DNA of 64,000 nucleotides, taken from the NCBI GenBank assembly GCA_943736015.1, contig OX031062.1:51820962-51884961 (forward strand), given 5' to 3'. Position numbers and translations under genes: made by a program. How positions within the stretch are numbered: the first letter of the stretch is position 1; the number at the start of each line of letters is the position of its first letter. Below, one piece after another: positions 42,201 through 57,200 of this stretch. This DNA is from Tridacna crocea (lineage: Eukaryota; Mollusca; Bivalvia; Cardiida; Cardiidae). The notes under the pieces were generated by a model. It saw nothing but the letters and a program-made list of their open reading frames with translations, was not told the DNA's origin and searched no databases.

Positions 42201-45200
42201 TCGATTGAGAAACGAATTAATCTCTCTCAAATCTGCCTTCTGGGAACTTGAATATAATCAAAAAAAAGTCTAGCATATGCCTTCTGGGAACTGGAATATA
42301 ATAAAAAAGTCTTTCATAATCTCACAGTTAAGTTCCAAGATATGAACGCATGACGTTTTCTGATCTTGGTCTTCTCTGCAAAAGCAGCTTTATGCTGAAA
42401 GGTTTGAGATGCTGAAGAGAACCCCAGTCTCGTTTTCGAAAACTACCAAAGTGCCGAAAGTTAACCCATTACCACACAATCCCTACTTCTGACGCTCCCG
42501 AGAAACTTTTTTAAGCTTTTAGAAAACATTGTGGGATAAGGAGAAAATGCTGCCAACCAGTATTGCCTCCTTTTCCCACAATGTTTTCTACCCTTTACAA
42601 AACAAATTTCATATTTTCTGCCATGTTTATTTTGTTGATTTCGATTTGGTCAAACCTCAAATTTTGTCATTTAGTAACGAGTTAAATCTGTTGCGGTATG
42701 GCGAGATATTCTAGCCGGGATAACCTTCAAGTCCAAAAGATTACACTATGTTCAGCAAAGTTGATTGGATGGGATCCGCCAATATCTAGGCCTAATGGTA
42801 GCAAAATGACGAGAGGGAGATGTAACCGTTTTTTCGGTTTAAAAATAACTTTGGTGAAAAAAAAGGAGACAATATTCCGAACATTTTAAGCGACATATTT
42901 CTAGACATTCGCTGCTATTCGAATATTTTTTAATTTCTTATAGAAAATTGAACAGATCTATAGTTATTTTGACTTACCAAATGAAGTGGTAATCCATCAT
43001 CGGAATCTAAGTCGTAAATATTTAAGAAGGGTTAGATAAGGTCGTATAAAAAAGTTTCAGTCGGTTTGGTATGACACGTGCATATGGAACTAACAACTGG
43101 GACAGTACTTCACACTGCCGGAGTGCTATACCCAACATCAAAGGAATACCGAGTTAACCCTTGCCTCTCCTTTGTGTTAAGTTTGCATATGTTATTTTAC
43201 CCTTTATCAAAGGACAAAAGTTTAGACTGGTCCAAATTGAATGCACTTGCAGACGGACAAAATATATGTTACTCAAAAATTGAAATTTGTTTCTAGCAGA
43301 GTAGAAAACATTGTGGGAAAATATGAGAAAATTCTGGTTACCAGCATTTCCTCCTTAGCCCACATTGTTTTCAAAATGCTTCTACCCCAGCGTCTTAAAA
43401 AAAAGGGAATGTTTTTGTAAAGGGTTAAAAGGCAATGAAAAGAGCGGGTTTTTATTTAACCCTTTCCCAAACAAGCCATTGTTTTTACGTGTCTGCAGTA
43501 CATGTCTTTTGCAAACAATGTGGGAAAAGGAGAAATTCCTCGTAACGAGCAATTTCTCCTTTTCCCACACTGTTTTCTGCCCGTTCAGATAATTTTCTGC
43601 CATTGTTATAAAAGTTAAAATTGTCGTCTGTGAACTGTTTCAGTTTGGAAGAGTCTAAAATTTGTCATTTGGGAAAGGGTTATGAGAACAAGAGGATCAT
43701 TTCAGTTCAGAATGTGGACCGATGTTTTGTTTTTCTGACGATCCAGCCTGCATTTTGGAAAAGCTGAATATATGTACAGTTCTATTCGTTACCCTTTGGT
43801 TTCCTTACATCCAGAGACTGAGAAAATGAGGATAAACAGTGTGATAATATACACGTACAGGGTAGCATAATTTTTAAATTGTGTTCAAGTTTTTAATTAT
43901 CAACAGAATTAAAAAAAGAAATGGCTAATAACTGCTATATCTGTTTCATCTAATGAACGGTAAGAAAGAATGTGTGATGAAAATACACCTGAAGCCTGTT
44001 GTACATGAACTTTAAAATAGTGGTTTTTTTTTTTTCCTAGTGTGCAGTTTCAGACCGCGGGTGTAGTGGTAAATTTTCGATAATGCTATATTACACGGTT
44101 TTGCTCTTTAACCCATTATACGGCATTCACAACAATAATTGCCTTTGCGACTTATAAAAATCAAGTTCAGGCTGCACGAATTGTGCAGTCTGATTTTGGA
44201 TGTACACTTTGCACTCTTGTAGGACGAAAACAACATTGAAAAATGCTGGTTCTTGGTGGTTTTTTTTTTTTCAAATTTTAGATTATGTAATGGGTTTTCG
44301 GCGCTCTATGGGTTAAGTTATTAATTGACATTCCAGTCGGAGTTTTTCCACTTTTAAAATACACGCTTGTAAGTCACAAACAATCAAGAAGTAGTAACTT
44401 TGGTTTTCGGTTTTTGGAATCCAGCATCAAATTGCACTTTTAATCCGAAATTCGAATTTTCATATCGCTAACACTAAATATAGGATAGGCCTACAAATTT
44501 GTAACTTAGCGAATAGCTGATTAAAATGCGTTTTGTGGCATCTTAAATTAAGTAATCCCTGTTGGCAAAGCTTATATCCGCATTTAATGGTACGAAAATG
44601 TCGCGGTCGTAATGGAAGAATTAGTTTCTGGTTCCCGAAACAGTGGGGAAAATTACAGATATTTAAGAATAAAAATTTACAGTCAGCCAGCCGAATATTC
44701 CCCCGCGATCCCTCGCAACGTTGCCGCGATCCACCGCGTTTACCTCCTGCTGTGAAGTTGCCCGATATTTTCTGAGGCCGCGGTGACACGTCCGCCGCGT
44801 TTCCGCGGCCGATACCTGTACAGCAGATTTGCCGCGGACAAATTGGTCCGTCGTGGCTAGCGGACTTGAGCAAAATCCGCGAGGAGTGTACTGTATATTT
44901 CTCCAAAAAATACAATTGAAATAGCACCACTGGGTTCTTACTATTGGCTTGAAAGTTTCATTTAATTCATTACCACACAACAATATTTTAGGCTTGTCCA
45001 AATCAAAAGCATTTGCAGACGACAAAATAAAAGTGACTGAAAATTTGAAATTTGTGGAGGGTAGAAAACATTGTGGGAAAAGGAGAAAATGCTGGTTACC
45101 AGCATTTTCTTCTTTTCCCACAATGTTTTCTAAAGGCTTCTTTCTCAGGGGCGTCAAAAGTAGGGATTGTGTGGTAATGGGTAAATTCATTTAGCTGGAT

Positions 45201-48200
45201 TAATTGTTAAGGGTTAATTGTTAAATTCTAGTTACTTTCACTGTGATTTTTATACAACTGAATATGATACTTTCTGCAAGTTCTTATAGTTTTTGTAGAC
45301 TAAAATCTGTTAGTAAGTTAATGGACTAATTACCAATCTGTGCAGCTGTGAGAGTATTCGGAGCTTTCACTGTCAGTTTACATGATTCCCCTGAGCTGTA
45401 GGTAGACAGAATTGTATCAATGGTAACAGATGCCTCTATAGTGACACCTGCCCCTCCCTCTACACTAAGAATGTCAATATTCTCTGTGATGGGTGTTGTT
45501 TCTGTACTTCCAGTACTTCCTTTCACTATCAACGTATTAGAGGTTCCTGGACGGCTGATGTATATTGTTCCTTGAAAAATAAAACAAGTCCATATAAAGT
45601 GTAAAATTTTAAAAGGCAGACAAAGAGATATTTACATCCCTTATTTGCTAGTTATTTCATATTGCTTTGTATTTTGTTTGGATAACATGTTTTCCATATT
45701 GTGGGAAAAGAAGCAGTGTTTTTCAACTAGCTGCACTTTATTTCATACTATCTGTATTTAACCTTTTACCAAACGACAAAATTTCAGACTGGTCCAAATT
45801 GAAAGCCCTTGCAGACAGCAAATTAAATGTTCTTCGAAAAATGAAATTTGTTTTCAGCAGGGTTGAAAACGATGTGGGAAAAGGAGAAAATGCTGGTTAC
45901 CAGCATTTTCTCCTTTTTCCACATTGTTTTCATAAGGCTTCTATCTTGGGGTCGTAAAAACCAGGGATTGTTTGGGAAAGGGTTAAAATAGAATATTCCT
46001 GTCATCATGATTTACTATAAGCCCTTACCAAACAATCACAACTTTTAATGACCCTGAGAAAGATGGCTTTTGAAAACGTTGGTAAAGGAAAAGATGGTGG
46101 TTATCAGCATTTTCACCTATAATTCACAATGATCTCTACCCTTTCAAGAGTTACTTTCGTCATTTGAGCCACTTTAACCCATTACCACACAATCCCCACT
46201 TTTGACGACCCTGAGAAAGAAGCCTTTAGAAAACATTGTGGAAAAAGGAGAAAATGCTGGTAACCAGCATTTTCTCCTTTTCCCAAAATGTTTTCTACCA
46301 TTCACAAAGCAAATTTCAAATTTTCAGTCACTTTTATTTTGTCGTCTGCAAATGCTTTCCATTTGGACAAGCCTAAATTATTGTTGTTTGGTAATGAGTT
46401 AATATGGCCTCTGCAAAACTTTTCAATTTGGACATGACCAAAATTTTGTTGTTTGGTAAAGACTCAAGCAATGACCATTGGCCAGCCTTTCAAAATCATA
46501 TAAACTCAAAGGATATTACAGCAGGCGTTGTTCATTCATGTCTGTGACAAGTTGCTTCATTCTTTACCATATGAGAAAAATTGAGTCATCCAAATTGGAA
46601 CTTTGCAGCTGTCATTTTAAACTTTGCTCAAACAATGTAATTTATTTTTGATAAAAAAAGTTTTCTACTCTTTCAAGGATGATTTTTGATGTGTGAATCA
46701 TGTCTATTCTACACATAATGCTAATGCTTTCCATTTGGACTAGTCAAAATTTTGTCGATCAGTACAGAGTCAATCAAACTTCAAATATAAGCAAATAATA
46801 CAATACCCGGTGATCCAACTCTCCCATCACTAGCCTCTCCACCAGATGCATCCATTTCACCTGTGAACTCGTAAGCTGAGAAAGATATTACAGCAATTCT
46901 ACCACCCCCACCTCCACCTTCTCCCCCTTTAGCTTTCATGTATCCATCACCACTAATGGAGGGAGTCTGTATAAGGATTGAACCTCCACTGCCCCCGAGT
47001 CCACTTCCGGCACTCACATCAATAGTTCCATCCAGATTTAGGGAACCAGTAATGATCAGTTTAATCTGTCCACCACCTCTACCACTCTCACCATTACTAC
47101 CATAGAGAGTGGGAGATGAGATACTTCCATAGGTAGCAGCTGTATTGTCCACTCCACGGCCTCCATATGTAGCGGCAGTACCTTGTCCATTTCCACCACT
47201 CTCAAAACCTGCTCCAACACCAGATATCTTTCCTTCAAACATGATATCGACAATGTCCACATTTATAATAGTCTTTAAAAGTCCATCAACATCACCTTCA
47301 AGAAATAATTCAGCCCCTGGATGGATCATGATACTGTTATATGTATATGTTCCATTCTGCAGAGTGCATGTTTGACCACTAAATAGTTCAAGGACACTTG
47401 AATTAGAGCAGAAGGTATCAGCAAGTGCAGGAGCAGATTGAGTAGCATTCCCCATCATTGTTCCAGAACTCAGAGAAAATTTGGTGGTATCCAGGCTGAA
47501 ATCTGAGGTGGTATTAAAATAGTCAAGATTTAGATTCACTTTATTATTGGTTGTGTCACAATATTGTGATGGTTCCAAGCGTCCCTTGTAATCAATCCCC
47601 AGAGAACCAAGCTGAAGAGCCAAGGCAGGATAAGACATTCTAAGTGCCCCATCTTCTCTCACTGTCATTTTATCTGTGTTTGGAGAAATACTGCCACAAA
47701 CATCAAGCTCCCATCCTTTATCAATTATAACATTCTGTGGCAGAATGATCATTCCTAACTCCTCTACATAAACATTAGAGTCAATGCGTAAAGTATTGAC
47801 TGGATTAACTCTAGTGGCCCAGTATAACTCTATGTTTTTGCCAACCTTTGTCAGAGAATCAGCATTTCCTTTAATAGTGCCGATTTGTGCATTCAGTGCA
47901 GGGGTACTGGCTCTTGGGTTAAAGGCAACCACAGCCTCACCAAACACTTCTATCTCATCAATTTGTACACTGACTATAGTATCAGTCACAACTATGGTGG
48001 AAGCACAAGTAGTAGCTTTGTTGCTTTTTATGAGGATCTAAGGAAAAAAAAAAGAAACAGAACCATACAGAAAATTCACATATAATTTTTATATCAAACA
48101 AGTTGCTTAATCATTTAATTTCATGGTCTGAACTTCCTAGCACCAAAACTTTGTTTATACTAATTTGCTACTTAATCCCTTACCAAACAATCCCAACTTT

Positions 48201-51200
48201 TAATAATTCTGAGAAAGAAGGCTTTTGAAAACACTGTTTGGAAAAGGAGAAAATGCTTTCCTTTGGGTCTTTAAAACTCAGGATTGCACGGTAAAAAGTT
48301 AACTTTCAACAGAAATATTACCATGAGCAGCTGACTGTTGTAAGAGGAAAGTCTGATGTCGGTAATGTATAAATATAGTGGTACATTTCAAGTTATAGGG
48401 ATACTTAAGACAAATTCAACACATTTTATCAATAATCTATCAAACTGTAGTCATTCTTGTGGCCACATGAAAAGCATTTCTCTTGACTGTTGTGAGATTT
48501 CATAGGTTATAAGCAATTCAGAATTTTGTTTCAGTTTACATGTTCAGTCAAGAATATCATGTTTGCAACGAGGCTGTGTACCAGCAATACCTTGAAAACT
48601 CTTGAAGGAAACAAATTTCAATATTTGAGCTGTCTATATTTTGATGTCTGCAAGTGCTTTCAATTTGGACCAGTCTAAAATTTTGTCATTTGGCCAAGAG
48701 TAAAATGTAAAAGATCATCAAAAAAAGGGTCAAGATATGGATCTTCAAGAAGAGAAGTATGCCATTTCCTATGTTGAAACAAGAATTCTACTTTTAGATA
48801 GGGATATGCATTATGACTCTAGGGACAAACACTCCACCATTGGTTACGATAATGACCCAACAATTTTCTCTTGACAAAGAATTTGTTTTAACCCTTTCCC
48901 AAACAACAAATTTTGGACCCTTCCAAACCGAAAGAGTTTGCAGACGACAATCTTAGATTTGGAGAAAATTGCAGAAAGTTCTCAAAAAGGGTAGAAAACA
49001 CTGTGGGAAAAGGAGAAATTGCTTGTTACGAGCAATTTCTCCTTTTCCCACAGTGTTTTCAAAGACTTTTACAGCAGACACATAAAAACCAGGGCTTGTT
49101 TGGGAAAGGGTTAACTCATTGACAAAATTTTAGATTTGTCCAAATCAAAAGCATTTGTAGATGAGAAAATAAAAGTGACTGAAAATTAAAAATTTGTTTT
49201 GTGAATGGTAGAAAACATGTAAATGGGAAAAGGAGAAAATGCTGGATACCAGCATTGGCTTCTTTCTCAGGGGTGTCAAAAGTAGGGGTTGTGTGGTAAT
49301 GGGTTGAACTTATTGTTATTTTGGTAAAAGATATTGCTAATTTATTGCTTTTCACACAGTAATCAAATTCTATTAATTGGAATATAATTGACTGAAAATT
49401 AATACTATAATCATTTTATATGCTGCTAGTTGTGGAAGTTTCTTTGAAAGTGTAGAAAACATGTGCGAAAAAAAGAAAATGCTTGTAATTGACATTTTCT
49501 CCTTCTCCCATTATATTTTCTGAAATTTCCTAAGAATTCAAAAATACTGAAATCTGTCATAAACAGTTAACTCTATATCAAACAACAAAATCCTTGATTA
49601 ATCAAAATTGAAAGCATCTGCAGACAACAAATTCGATGATGCATTTTTAAATGACTGGATTTTCCTAAGAAATGCTTAAAAACATTGCAGGAAACGGAAA
49701 AAACGCTGGCTACCTTTTCGTCTCCATCATTCAGGTAGATGACTCCTGCTCCACCAACTTCACCAGAAGATGAGTCTCCACCATAGGCAGTGACATCTGT
49801 GGTCACAACTATCCCTGTGTTGTACTTTATGGCAATAAATCCTCCCCCACCACCTCCAGAACTCGTGGAACTGCCACCATCGGCATGCAGTTGTCCTGTG
49901 TTAATATAGTGGGTAAATTTTAACTAAACATTCCCAAGCTTAACCCATTACCACACAATCATGACTTTTAACAACCTGAGAAAATAGAGCTTTGGAAAAC
50001 ATTGTGAGTATAGGAGAAAATGCTGGTTATCAGCCTTTTCTCCTTTTCCCATGGTGTTTTCTACCCAATTACAGATTGATCCCAGCATTGGAGCCATGAC
50101 TACTTTTGTTGTCTGCAATTATTTTCAATTTGGATAAGTCTATAATTTTGTTATATGGTAAAGGGTTATAGATCCTGAGGATGCTTGTTTTTTAAAACAT
50201 CATGATAAATGAAGAAAATGTTGGTAACCAGTATTATAACAATGTCCTCTACCCTTTTGAAACATATCCAATCAAGCAACCCACACTTAATTTGTCAAGA
50301 AAAAATGCTTTCAAATTGGATCAGTTAAAAACTTGTTGTTTGGTAGAGTTTACTCTATTAACTCTTTACCAAACGACAAAATTTTGGACCGTCCAAATTG
50401 AAAGTATTGGCAGACGACAAAATAAATGTGAATCATAAAATGAAACTTAATTTGGAAAGGGTAGAAAACATGGTTACCAGCATTTTCTCCTTTTCCCACA
50501 ATGTTTTCAAAGGCTTTCTTTTTCAGGGTCGTCAAAAGTCGGGATTGTGTGGTAAAGAGTTAACCAACAAAAATGTACACCTTTCCAAATTGAGAGCATT
50601 TGAAGAGAAAAGTGACTCAAAAAATAAAATTAGTTTGTGGAAAAACAGAAAAAATATTGAAAAATGAGAAAATGCTAGCTACCACCATTTTCGACTTTTT
50701 TCACAATGAACTATAAGGGGTTAAAAAACATTATCTCATGAAAATGAATTACTTTTTTACTATGAAGAGGACCATATTTGAAAATACATTTGCATGAGGA
50801 GAACTTGCTTAATTAATATTACAACTAATTTTTCTATTTGCCAAAATGGTTAAGTTTCCCAATCCACTTTGTGACAGGCAAGTTTTTCCCATTTTCTTGC
50901 AATCACAGGTATTTTATGAACATCTGAGTCTATTTTCCCATTTAGATATTGATCAAACCTGGTTTGTAATGATTACGACTGTTTGCTGATCATTCAAACC
51001 ATGGCATCTTAGAGACAAGACCATGAAAATCAACTGCGACAGATAATAGATGAAAATCCAAAATTAACTGACTTAAATGTGAAGTGTCTTATATCAGGAA
51101 ACTCCCATGAAAATCTCATCTCAGAGTCTTTTCCTAACACTGATAAAACGTAAGTCACAAATATATTTGACAAGGTAAAAAAGTTAAGTCTAAACCAAAC

Positions 51201-54200
51201 AATAGAATTTTATGCATGTCTAATTCCAAAGCAATCAAAGATGACAAAATAAATGTGGCTCAAAAGATAAAAGGATAGAAAACACTGTGGGAAAAGGAGA
51301 AAATGCTGGTTACAGCATTTTCTCCTTTTCCCATAATGTTTTCAAAAGGCTTCCTTAAAACCCTTAGTTAAGTAGTAAGTGTTAACGGTATGTTACCTGT
51401 AATTTTGGCAGTGTTGCAGTCAATCCAAATACTGCCTCCAGATGCACCTCCACCCGTTGTCACATTTTCTCCACTGAATAAGTAAAAATAAAAATTGTAT
51501 TTTAACTTCTGACCAAATTTTAGACTTCCACTTACAGAAAACCAACAATGAGAATTGTCAGTGGAAAAGAAACTATGTAGGAGAAGGAAAATAAAATGTT
51601 AGATTCCAGCATTTTCTACCTTTTTCACAAAGTTTTCAAAACACTTCTGCTTTTGGTGGTAAAAACAAAGTCTTCTTTTTGAAAAAGGTTGCCTTCAAAT
51701 TGCACAACTTAATGAATGCTAATTTCAATTTCTTCTTAGTCCCTTTAAGATCATGCAATCACCAATTTTTTGGCTTCAAAATTAAATTTAAATGAAACAC
51801 TGCAACTAATTCCGAACATGGTACTTTTTAACCATTTATCATGTGATTCTGTTAATTTATCCTTTACCACAAAATCCTGAGTTTTAACCCTTTTACCCCA
51901 TTAGGCATTTCTATGGTATCTGTAATTGACCCTAAATAACAGCAAGGATGAAGCTATTTCTTATGTGTATATGACACCTTCGATAGTGTAGAAAACATTG
52001 TGGCAAAAGGTGAAATTGCTCAACATGAGCAATTTCACCTTTTGCCACAATGTTTTCCAAAGGCTCTCTACAAGCAGTGCGTTGAGATGAGTATCTATGG
52101 AGTAAAGGGTTAAATACTCTCGGGACTTTAAATTTGAAATTCTAACATACATGTATTGCCATTTGGTAAAGAGACATAGGCAAAATAATGCATAGGGCTT
52201 TCAAAAACATGTAAACTATATTTTCTGCTTTTCCCCCAGGATGCATTTTGTATTAGCTTCTTTAACTCTTTACCAAATAACAAAATTCTAGACTTAACCA
52301 AATTGAAAGCATTTGCTGATGTCAAAATAAAGTGACTGAAAATTTGAAATTTGTATCAAAGAGGACAGAAAACATTATGGGAAAGGGAGAAAATGCTTGT
52401 TACCAACATTTTCTCACAATGTTTTCAAAGGGCTGCTTTCTTGAGGTCGTCAAATGTTGTTGGTTGGTTGTATTGGGGTTTAATGCCACTTTAACAGCTG
52501 CGGTGGGTGACGCACACATATGTTTCCTGGCTTTCTCACACCAGTACTAACACGACTTTCTTTCCAAAACCACCAAATACTTTTCTTACATGCTTCATCA
52601 GAGGTGAGAGGCGAAGAAATGCCAGAAAGAAAGTTCGCCTTAACCCGGTATCAAACTCACAACCACCAGTTCATGAGTCCGACACGCTCACCACAGCCAT
52701 CCGGGCAGGCTGGGGTTGTCAAAAGTCGGCATTGTGTGGTAAAGGGTTAAAGAAAAAAAAGTGGGTTCTAGGACAAGTTCTTTCAACAACCCTGATGTAG
52801 AAAGCTATTGAAAACCTTGTAGTAAAGGAGACAATGCTGGTTACCAGCTTTTTTTACCCCTTTTCCCACCACATTTTCTACCCATTCCAAGGCAAACACC
52901 ATCCGTTGTGCCTCATGTAAAAATGAATCATATGGAGGAGTCTGAAATTGTGTCTCCTGTGATAATACTTCAGGCATGTCCAATTCAAAAGCATTTGCAA
53001 ATGACAAATTAAAAGTGACTGAAAATTTAAGATTTGTTTTGTGAAGGGTAGAAAACATTGTGGGAAAAGGAGAAAATTCTGGTTACCAGCATTTTCTCCT
53101 TTTCCCACAATGTTTTCTAAAGGCTTCTTTCTCAGGGGTGTCAAAAGTAGGGATTGTGTGGTAATGGGTTAAAGAGTTCACTCTTATTAACAGCATTTTC
53201 AGATGACAAAGCTACACATTGTATGAATGGTAGAATTGGTCTCAGAAAAGGTAGAAAACATAGTGGGAAAAGTAGAAATTGCTGGTTACCATTATTTCCC
53301 ATGTTTTCAAAAATCATTTTCTTCAAGGTGATTAACCCTTTACGCCATAGGGCATCTCTATGGTATCTCTAATTGACCCTAAATAACAGCAAAGATGAAA
53401 GCAGTATTTTATGGGTATATGACACCTTTTGATAGCATAGAAAACATTGTGACAAAAGGTGAAATTGCTTGTCACGAGCAATTTCACCTTTTGCCACAAT
53501 GTTTTCCAAAGGCTCTTACAAGCAATTCATAGAAATGAGTATCTATGGAGTAAAGGGTTAAAACATGAGATATAGTGGTAAGAGATTATTTTTTTTTCAT
53601 ACCATGAGCTATACATTAAGGGAGATAAGAACTTGAACCACAACAAAACTGTAACCTTACTTCACATTGATCTCCCCTTCAATAGTGGCCGAGCCCGAAG
53701 CCACAACTTTAAAAGCTCCACCCCCTTTAGAGTTATCTGCTCCTGATCCAGGCTCTGAAGGCTCTTTGTAATAGTCATAGACCGCTCCTCTAACATAACT
53801 CTGTGAGCCACTGTCCATGTAACCACCACCTTCTCCACTATGAGACGCGCCATAGTTCTCCAGATATCCTAGAATACATTATATATTTACAATTCAAACT
53901 TTGAATGAACAACTTGTAACCATTTCCTTTTTGAGTCATCATTACTTAGTTCTCTACAAATAATTCCAATTTGGAAAAGGATTAAACACTGTTGTTCGGC
54001 AGAGCATTCATTATAAGTTCATACTTGAAGAGCCATATTTTGAAAAACAGTTTAGCAATAGTTCGAGATTTTAGTTCTATTTTTTGTTGTTGTTTAACCA
54101 GGCTGCTGTTGCACTCTTCATCTATTAATTAGAATTACTTTCTTGGTTGTGATGGATTTCAATCTGACAAAACTTTGAAAAAAATAGACTGTCATAAAGA

Positions 54201-57200
54201 ACTCTGCACAACTAAAACAATCTAAACTCGCAAACCAGTACAGAAGCCAAAAGAGGACAAATGCATATATTTACTTATGGTTTTGAATTTATTTAACCCC
54301 TTACTAAACAAACCCTGGTTTCTATGACCCTGCAGAAAAGACCTTTTAGAAACATTGTGGGAAAACCAGTACAGAAGCCAAAAGAAGGACAAATGCATAT
54401 ATTTACTTATGGTTTTGAATTTATTTAACCCCTTACCAAACAAACCCTGGTTTCTATTACCCTGCAGAAAAGACCTTTCAGAAACATTGTGGGAAAACCA
54501 GTACAGAAGCCAAAAGAAGGACAAATGCATATATTTACTTATGGTTTTGAATTTATTTAACCCCTTAACGAACAAACCCTGGTTTCTATGACCCTGCAGA
54601 AAAGACCCTTTAGAAACATTGTAGGAAAAGGAGAAAATGCTGGTAACCAGGATTTGTTCCTTTCTCCACAATGTTTTAACCCTATCGAAACAAGATTGCA
54701 CCATTTGAACCACTTTGCAACTGTTGTCTGCAAATGCTTTCAATTTGGACATGGCTTACATTTTGTCATCTGGTAATGGGTTAAAACAGGTACTGATGCA
54801 GCATTTACATGTCAGTGCATTTTCAGTTTAAAAACGTGACGAAAGCAGAAAATATGAAAAAAAATTCTTGTATAAACAGATTTAGTTTTAATTTCACAGC
54901 GATTGAGAAACAAGTTCTTACAACATATAATAATCTCTCTTGATTGCTGAGAATACACCTGTACTCTTGCCAAATGTGTGGGCCAATGGTAGATCCAAAA
55001 GCCGACAGGTGCTCCAGGGTATTGAAATCAGGACCTCAAGGTTATGAGGCCAACAGTCTATTTCGCAACCACGGACACCATGTTAAAAAGAAACCTTTAT
55101 ATACAGAGGGATTTCTACCTTTACCAAAAGATTCCAAAGCTTGTCTGCTGTAAGCCCAACGTAGTAAAAGAAGAAACTTTGTCAAACATTGAAAGAACCT
55201 GATAAAAAAGTTATCCCATCAACACACCTGTTCCTGAGGCATTTCCCACTCTCGCACTCATATCAAGTATCCCATCCTCTTCTATCATGATATCTGTAGT
55301 ATCAACCTGAAGTCTGTAGGCCTCTATCAACCCAGATGGAGCTACATACATAGAGCTCAAAGTCATTTGGTACTGTATGTCATCTGTCATAGTCAGTTTA
55401 CCTCCAGCCATTACATTCAGTGCTGTGAGGGTGTAATGACCAACAGTGGTGCTGCCCTGTAAAATTCAAATAGTTATTCTCTACAAAATGACAAAACTAT
55501 TAGACATGTCCAAAACTGAAGCATTTGCAGACAACAAATTAGGTCAAAATACATGTATTGGGATTTTAACTCAGATTAGGAAGGGTTTTTTTAAAACACT
55601 GTTGGAAAAAGTATCCAGCATTTTCTCCTTTTCCCACAATGTTTTCTTCCCTTCCAAAAACAAATTACTCTTTTTTGAGTCACAATAATTTTGTAGTTTG
55701 CAAATGCTTCAAATCTGGACTAATATAAAATTATGTTGTTTGGTTGATAGTTAATACAATTGAAATAAGAACTGAGCCATGCTCTGGCAAAATTGGGCCA
55801 TCACCATTATACATTGTACCAAGCAGCAGACTAGATATCACATAATTATAGGTCCATAAAGTACATTACGTCTAACAACTGGCTCAATCCTGCAGTAGAC
55901 TGGCCCCTTTGACATGTAAAAGAATTATCAAAAGTACAGAGGTTTGGCCCAGGTTAGCCTGTTGGGACTGCACAAGCCCACCTGGATCTATACTTCTTGT
56001 CATTAATCTTCTACCACATAGAAGTATTTTAGACCTATCCAACGCGAAAGTATTAGATGGCAATAATTTCATAGTGGCCCAAATGCTGCAATTTTTCTTT
56101 GATAGAGAAGAAAACTTTGTGGGAAAAGGAGAAAATGCTGGTTACCAGCATTTTCTCCTTTTCCCACAATGTTTTCAAAAGGCTTCTCTCCAAAGATTGT
56201 TAAAAGTCGGGACTGTAAGGTAAAGTGTTAAGCCCCATTATAAGCTCAAATATAATTTGACTAAGCTGTGGAATCTCAGTCATCCCCAAGTTTCAAACCC
56301 TGAGTGTTACCAACTGAGCCATTAACTACTGCAATACTTACCCTAGACATGCTGCTCTCCCCCAATATTAACTGTGCATCAGTGAGAGTGAGCTCTGTTA
56401 CCCCACCCATCTGTCCTTTAATGGTATTTGTGGCATAGAGCCATTCTACATTGGATGGCATTGTCAATATTCCAGATTCATACACATAAACACTGGCTGG
56501 AAAGTAGTGATCTATTGCACTGAAATGCAGGATATTTACATTAATTATTGGCTGAAGATAAAACCTGACAGATAGCTGTGTGATCAGTAAATTCTAGATC
56601 ATGTACATGTTTAGCCATTTGTGAAGTAATTAAGTTTAACTCTTTACCACACAATCCCGACTTTTTATGATCCTGAGAAATAAGCATTTGGAAAACATTG
56701 TGGGAAAAGGAGAAAATGCTGGTAACCAGCATTTTCTCCTTTTCCCACAATGTTTTCTACCCTGCTTGAAACAAATTTGAATTTTTGAGTTCCTTTTATT
56801 TTGTTATCTGCAAGTGCTTTCAATTTGGACCAGTCTACATTTTGTCGTTTGGTAAAGAGTTAACTCTTTACCAAATGACAAACATTTTGATAGGATCAAA
56901 CTCAAAGCATTAATTCATTTAAAACTTGGCATACCGTATATGCTCGACTATAAGACGCCTTCGCTTATAAGACGCTCCCCCAACTTTGTAATTCAAAATC
57001 AGGAATTTCGTGGATGACCTCCTATAAGACGCATGTAGACTTCACACGAACCATAACAGTCCTAAAATTGTGACTATTCAGCTGGATATACACCAAGCAG
57101 ATATTACGATCTATACGATGAATAGCCTGTATCTTAGCCGAATGTAGGACGTTTTGGCCACGGACGTTTTGGCCAGGACGTTTTGGCCACGGACGTTTTG

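Larger units (their letters stand above)
37588..44895. mobile_element. 7.3-kb TIR element with CAG/CTG ends (pogo/Tigger-like)
   Basis: A perfect 25-bp inverted repeat beginning CAGTACACTCCTCGCGG spans 37590-37614 and 44869-44893, flanked by TA on both sides. About 150 bp inside each end is CG-rich and full of GCGG motifs, unlike the AT-rich interior. It lies in the intron between exons 9 and 10. No transposase ORF could be recognised inside. The interior holds MITEs and unclassified AT-rich DNA. Confidence 0.82.

Noticed and set aside
44663..45190. 175-aa and 156-aa ORFs over the right end of the 7.3-kb element
   Set aside because: They cross the TIR, the CG-rich subterminal repeats and a MITE, with no domain signature.
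44949..45194. Small ORFs encoding GKGENAGNQHFLLFPQCF-like peptides, seen in dozens of places
   Set aside because: They are translations of the MITE foldback and occur wherever a copy lies, on either strand.
54222..54752. 176-aa repetitive ORF on the minus strand
   Set aside because: It translates the three-copy tandem array; unit length is a multiple of three by chance and there is no other coding sign.
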